A DNA stretch of 64,000 bases from Gordionus sp. m RMFG-2023. Taxonomy: Eukaryota; Nematomorpha; Gordioida; Chordodea; Parachordodidae. The translations under genes and the position numbers were made by a program. The DNA is taken from contig NC_088778.1 in assembly GCF_954871325.1 (NCBI RefSeq), positions 18,131,666 to 18,195,665 on the forward strand, written 5' to 3'. Below are positions 59,901-64,000 of this stretch, piece after piece (the first letter of the stretch is position 1; each line of letters begins with the position of its first letter). The notes beneath the pieces are model-generated. The model was not told the origin of the DNA, did no database searches, and saw only the letters and a list, made by a program, of their open reading frames with translations.

Positions 59901-62900
59901 AAATCAACGTTTTGGATATCATTAAGGATTCAATCTAGAACGATCATTACAAATGTAATAGAAAAAGATATTAGGGTTTTTTGGTAGATTTCATAGACAG
60001 ATAACCTACTTTAATTATATTGTGGGATCGTTGCCCTGTAGAATTCTTGTTTCATAAATTTCCCATCGTACCCAAGGGTATTGAGCTAGATTAAATTGAT
60101 TAACAATTATTTTAAACAAGCTTGAAACTCCGGGTTAAGTTTATTCAGTAACTTAGATATTGAGAAATATATCCTATAAATCCATAAAACTCAAAAAGGT
60201 ACTTTTGCCTCAGAACAAGAAATAAAAAATATAAAAGTCAGTGAAAAGGGCTAAAAATTGCTTTCGATCAATATTTTAAAAATGCGAAGCTCCCACTGCT
60301 AAAATGAACAAATGATAAATAGTAAGTATAAAAATCCCCCACAATAAAAAAGTTATATACATTTGCTTTTTTACCCAACTGCCGTATAGCCCCTATTATA
60401 ACAAATAAAATGTATATCATTAACTTGATCATAATTGACACATTTTCTAAAATAATGGAAAATTTAAGTTCGGTATAAACCATGAGGAGGATTTGAAGAT
60501 ATCTGAGGATGGATGTATTATACTTGTAGATTTTAAATTATGGTATAAAAGATTAATGTTAATAGAAAATTTTTAAGAAATAGCTATATATAAATATATT
60601 TTCTATTTTTTCCCTAAATAATAAAATTATGCCAGAACTTTTTCATCACCATTAACGGGGGAAAAAATTTATCTTGAAAGTTTGTAAAGATTAAATGGAT
60701 TAGTTTTTTTAAATACATAAAGAGATTTGTCTTGAATAGAGAGAGTATTATTGAAAATAGACTCAGTCGCAAATGAGATTAAATTTTAATTGATAAATAA
60801 CAATCAGAATATGTAGATTAGCAAGAATATTATTCGTATATGTTGTTCCTTCTTTTTTTTGTAATTAGATTGTTTATTGCTTTTTCATCAGTATTCTAAA
60901 ATAAATTAATTCAGTTCAATATTGGAGCGCTTGTCAAAAAAAATTAAAGAGATAATGGCCGAGTTTTTTTCGGTTTATCTCAAAGTTGAGCCATTTTTTA
61001 GGCTAAGACCTTTATAGGGTGATATCTGGCAAAAATCTCTTTAACCATATTTTTAGAAACAACCAGAAATGAAACAATTTGTCCACACTAATTATAATGT
61101 GGAATGCTATATTATTTTTAATTTATTCTTATCTCTCTGGTATACATAATTATTTTTCCATGGTTTACACGACCTATATATGATTTTACATTTTATAGTA
61201 ATATTTATATGCAACATTAATTTTGCATATTTAGTTTTTTTCGTATTATTTATACATGTTAAACAATCACTACAAGATAAAAAACATTTTAAATATATTT
61301 TTAAGAATAAAATCCCCACCCCATAAGTAAATTTCTAGCTAGATCCCTATTCAGTTAAATATATGAAGGCTATTTTTGATTTGACTGGGCACAAATTCAA
61401 CCTTTACACAAACTTTTTATTTTATAATTATTGATAGAAATATTATCTCAATATCATCTTTAAGATTATATATATACCCACAAATTGATATTTTAAAAAA
61501 CTATTAAAAAATATTTTTTCAATTGTTTATGAAAAAAACTTGGCTAAACCCCTGTCTCTATAAAAGCAAAAGTATTGAAGTGTATGAATTCTTAAAATTT
61601 AGAATTTTCAAGATTTAGCTTATAATTTTATCATCAGATGAATTTGTTAACTTAGCAATCATTTTACATAAACTACGTTAGCAAACAATTTATTGAAGTG
61701 CAGATATAGAGGAAATTTGGTTCCTTAGTTGAGTAACATTGTTAGATCTAATCAATTAATTCTGAAATTAAACAACAGTTTTGTCATAATTTTATTATGT
61801 TAATTTTATATTTATAATTTTTTATGAAAAATAGGCGCGCTAATAGGTGATATTATACTCACTGAAGAAGAAGCATTCGATATGTTTAATATCCAAAATT
61901 ATAGCGAATTGAGGAAACATAAACAATTATTTAAAAGCTGTTTAAAAAATGATTTATATAGAGATAAACAAACTGGATTTAAGAATTTAAGACATTACAG
62001 ACATAAACAATTATATGACCACATTAACAAGTATAATACATAATTTATTAACGTTAAAATATAAACAATTCTGTTTCTCTTAAATTTTTTTATGAATATC
62101 ATAATCTTTATATATCAATTATTAATTATAAATCCATATAACCTAGACCAACAAAAACGAATGTAATAACATTATTCGTTATTAGTATTATTCGTAATCA
62201 TGTGAATCAAATAATTCCTTGTTCATGTTCCTGCGAAAAATAAACCATTATTCAATTCGTTGAATATTTGATTCGAAAATTAAATTTTTTAAAAATTTTT
62301 CAAAAGTGAATTATTAAATTTGAAAATTATGGGGAAATAAATTTCAAAATAATTTGGAAAATGTTGGATATACTTGCAAATACTTTCAAGTACTTACAAC
62401 TAATTATAAATAGTTTTCCAATAATTTTACACATAATTTAAAAAATTATTAATCGCCTAATAATTTTTTCATTATTCGTATGTAAAATACCAATCAATTA
62501 ACGAATAATTCGTTTTAGGTAAAAATCGATGTTTTAATAAATAATTAACAATGTTTTAAAATTATTAATAAAAAAATATTTCAAAGAAATATAGCCTCCC
62601 GATATAAAAGAGCAGTTACTGCTATTAAGAACAGAGTGTGGGATTATGCTGTAATTCCTTATGAAATCGATCCCATATTTGATGGTAATTTTTATATTTA
62701 AAGATGCAAACCAACAATTTTGTTAGGCATTCACAAGGCTTTATTTATACAAGCCATGAGACATTGGGAAAATTACACATGTATAACATTTATAGAGCGT
62801 AATGAGAGCATTCATGATGATTGGTTTGTTTTTACAGAGAGGCCTTGTGGGTAATTATTTGGAAATCACTAATTTCACAATATTTTTAGTTAAAATGAAT

Positions 62901-64000
62901 AGATTTGTGTCACATATGCTCATTATTCCAGAATCTTTTATTTAATAATATCATATATTTCGTTGATTACCATCATAATTAAAATCCCAAAACAATGTTA
63001 CAAATTTATATAAAAAATTTATGAATAAATAATTAATTTTATTATTAAAAAAAAGAGTGCAAGATATTGTTCAGATTCAAATTATAACCTTTTAAAAATT
63101 CCGTTTTTAGCGCCATTATTGAGCAATTGATAATGCTTAAGAGCTGGTTCTAAATAATTTTTGAGGTTTTTAGGGTTGGTTGCAGATTGCTTCATTTTTA
63201 ATCTTCTATGATAATTGATTCAGGTCATAACTTTTTTGGCAAGCTCTGTTAACTATAAAATGGTCTAGGGAGCAAAAGACTTATTTAGACCGCCGTTCTA
63301 TAAATTAATCTAGAACAAGGCCAAACTTTATGTTAGACTAAATTTTGCTGTTGAATGCCTGTTTTTAATATTAAAACTAAGTTCAACCTAATTTATTTTC
63401 GATTTTACCATTATCTAATAATATATATAAATATAATGTTATCAAATAAATATTAATATTATGAGAGGACATAATTATAAATATAGTGTAAGATTAAAAT
63501 ATATGTAGTTGAGACCATTCTGCACCCTGTAAATTAAACTGAAACTCAAAGACCGAGTTTGACAGGCCCCCGAAAACCTTCACTATCCATATGTAAGAAA
63601 TTTTTTACTTTTTTAGATATTTATATTTTTGGTTCTTGTATAATTTTTTAATTTATTGAGTATTATAATTTTTCTTTTACCATAAGATGCTGTTCATTTG
63701 TAGGTAAACGAGGAAAAGGCAGTCAAGCTCTCTCCATAGGAAAAAATTGTGATAAATTTGGGATTGTAGTACACGAAATTGGTCATGTAATCGGATTTTG
63801 GCATGAACATACTAGGCCAGATAGAAATGATAACGTTCAAATAAACTATGAAAATATCTTAGCAGGTATGATTATATCATATAATAATTAATAAAATTTT
63901 ATTTTAGGGCAGGAGTATAATTTTAAAGAAAAGCAAAGTTCTGAAGTTAATAGTCTGGGAGAGCCATATGATTTTGGCAGTATTATGCATTATGCTCGTA
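56958..64000 (+). CDS. tld: Tolloid/BMP1-type astacin metalloprotease, 5' part (cut by window end)
   Basis: Secreted zinc protease of the BMP1/tolloid group, whose members process procollagens and the BMP antagonist chordin. Exons: 56958-57150, 61835-62030, 62587-62684, 62727-62850, 63687-63865 and 63908 to beyond 64000; all are GT-AG with matching phases. Exon 1 gives a hydrophobic signal segment (about residues 13-26, [12 protein letters not shown]) and DPCKGG. Exon 2 gives [12 protein letters not shown], as in the BMP1 prodomain. RYKR (135-138) is a furin-type site, so the mature enzyme should start near 139 ([12 protein letters not shown] follows). [30 protein letters not shown] and the zinc site [18 protein letters not shown] (233-250) are intact; IGKNCDKFG precedes them and SIMHYAR (Met-turn) ends at the edge. 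CUB and EGF domains must lie to the right. Intron 1 is 4.7 kb with elements; introns 3 and 5 are 42 bp. Confidence 0.93.
57164..57493. mobile_element. 330-bp MITE 13 bp inside tolloid intron 1
   Basis: The ends TATATGTTGGCGCCAATGTGTT and AACACATTGACGTTAACATATA are inverted with few mismatches. Matching arms (AACTTTAAATCATT and AATGATTTAAAGTT) extend about 60 bp inwards. It begins 13 bases after the exon 1 splice donor. It has no coding sequence. Confidence 0.7.
57845..57985 (-). pseudogene. Remnant of a MULE-type transposase C-terminus
   Basis: The - strand reads [20 protein letters not shown], then [20 protein letters not shown]. The NN.REGWN..F..IV....PNL..L pattern is typical of the C-terminal part of MULE-type (often FLYWCH-associated) transposases. 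No ends are seen. It lies antisense inside tolloid intron 1 and may be related to the MULE-like element at 33886. Confidence 0.5.
58000..61834. other. Tolloid intron 1, remainder
   Basis: It contains the second copy of the 48160-48260 repeat (about 58220-58375). A weak coding-like patch lies at about 59040-59254 on the + strand (a frame with [20 protein letters not shown]) which I could not assign. Otherwise AT-rich sequence without recognised genes. Confidence 0.45.
62155..62525. mobile_element. ATTCG-rich MITE-like element in tolloid intron 2
   Basis: From AAAAACGAATGTAATAAC to ACGAATAATTCGTTTT, with TATTCG/CGAATA words dense towards both ends and an AT-rich middle. It is a diverged relative of 52797-53612 and makes up most of the 556-bp intron. 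Confidence 0.5.

Overview
The window is a stretch of very AT-rich animal DNA. It holds three spliced host genes with recognisable animal proteins: a RalGDS/RGL-type Ral exchange factor, the DEAH-box helicase DHX35 and a tolloid/BMP1-type astacin protease. Their exons are separated by GT-AG introns. The species cannot be named from this sequence; an invertebrate with a compact but heavily transposon-loaded genome fits best. Introns fall into two groups: tiny ones of 42-81 bp, and ones of about 4.5-4.7 kb filled with mobile elements.

Layout: 1-2925 holds repeats only. The 3' part of the RGL-like gene runs on the + strand from 2926 to 5198, with a poly(A) signal at 5242. It converges on DHX35, which lies on the - strand (18961 down to 6227) and is complete: ten exons join in frame to 756 codons. 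DHX35 intron 5 holds a 3.9-kb element with other elements nested in it, and intron 1 holds a 3-kb DNA transposon with 0.77-kb terminal inverted repeats. From about 19 to 57 kb I find no host gene. This desert contains hAT elements (several with perfect 8-bp target duplications), a set of nested insertions at 26.9-32.6 kb, a MULE-like element with a FLYWCH-type finger, a KRBA2-type integrase element between inverted tandem arrays, a Helitron-like element, several tandem-repeat families and tRNA-derived SINE-like pieces. There is a 10-N assembly gap at 37613-37622. From 56958 to the right edge lies the 5' part of the tolloid gene on the + strand: signal peptide, prodomain, furin-type site and most of the astacin domain. 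It is cut by the window end.

The three host genes do not form a pathway. RGL acts in Ras-to-Ral signalling, DHX35 in nuclear RNA/spliceosome work, and tolloid outside the cell, where it cleaves procollagens and BMP antagonists. What links the regions is shared repeat families and repeated insertion of one element into another. No CRISPR, operon or bacterial feature is present.
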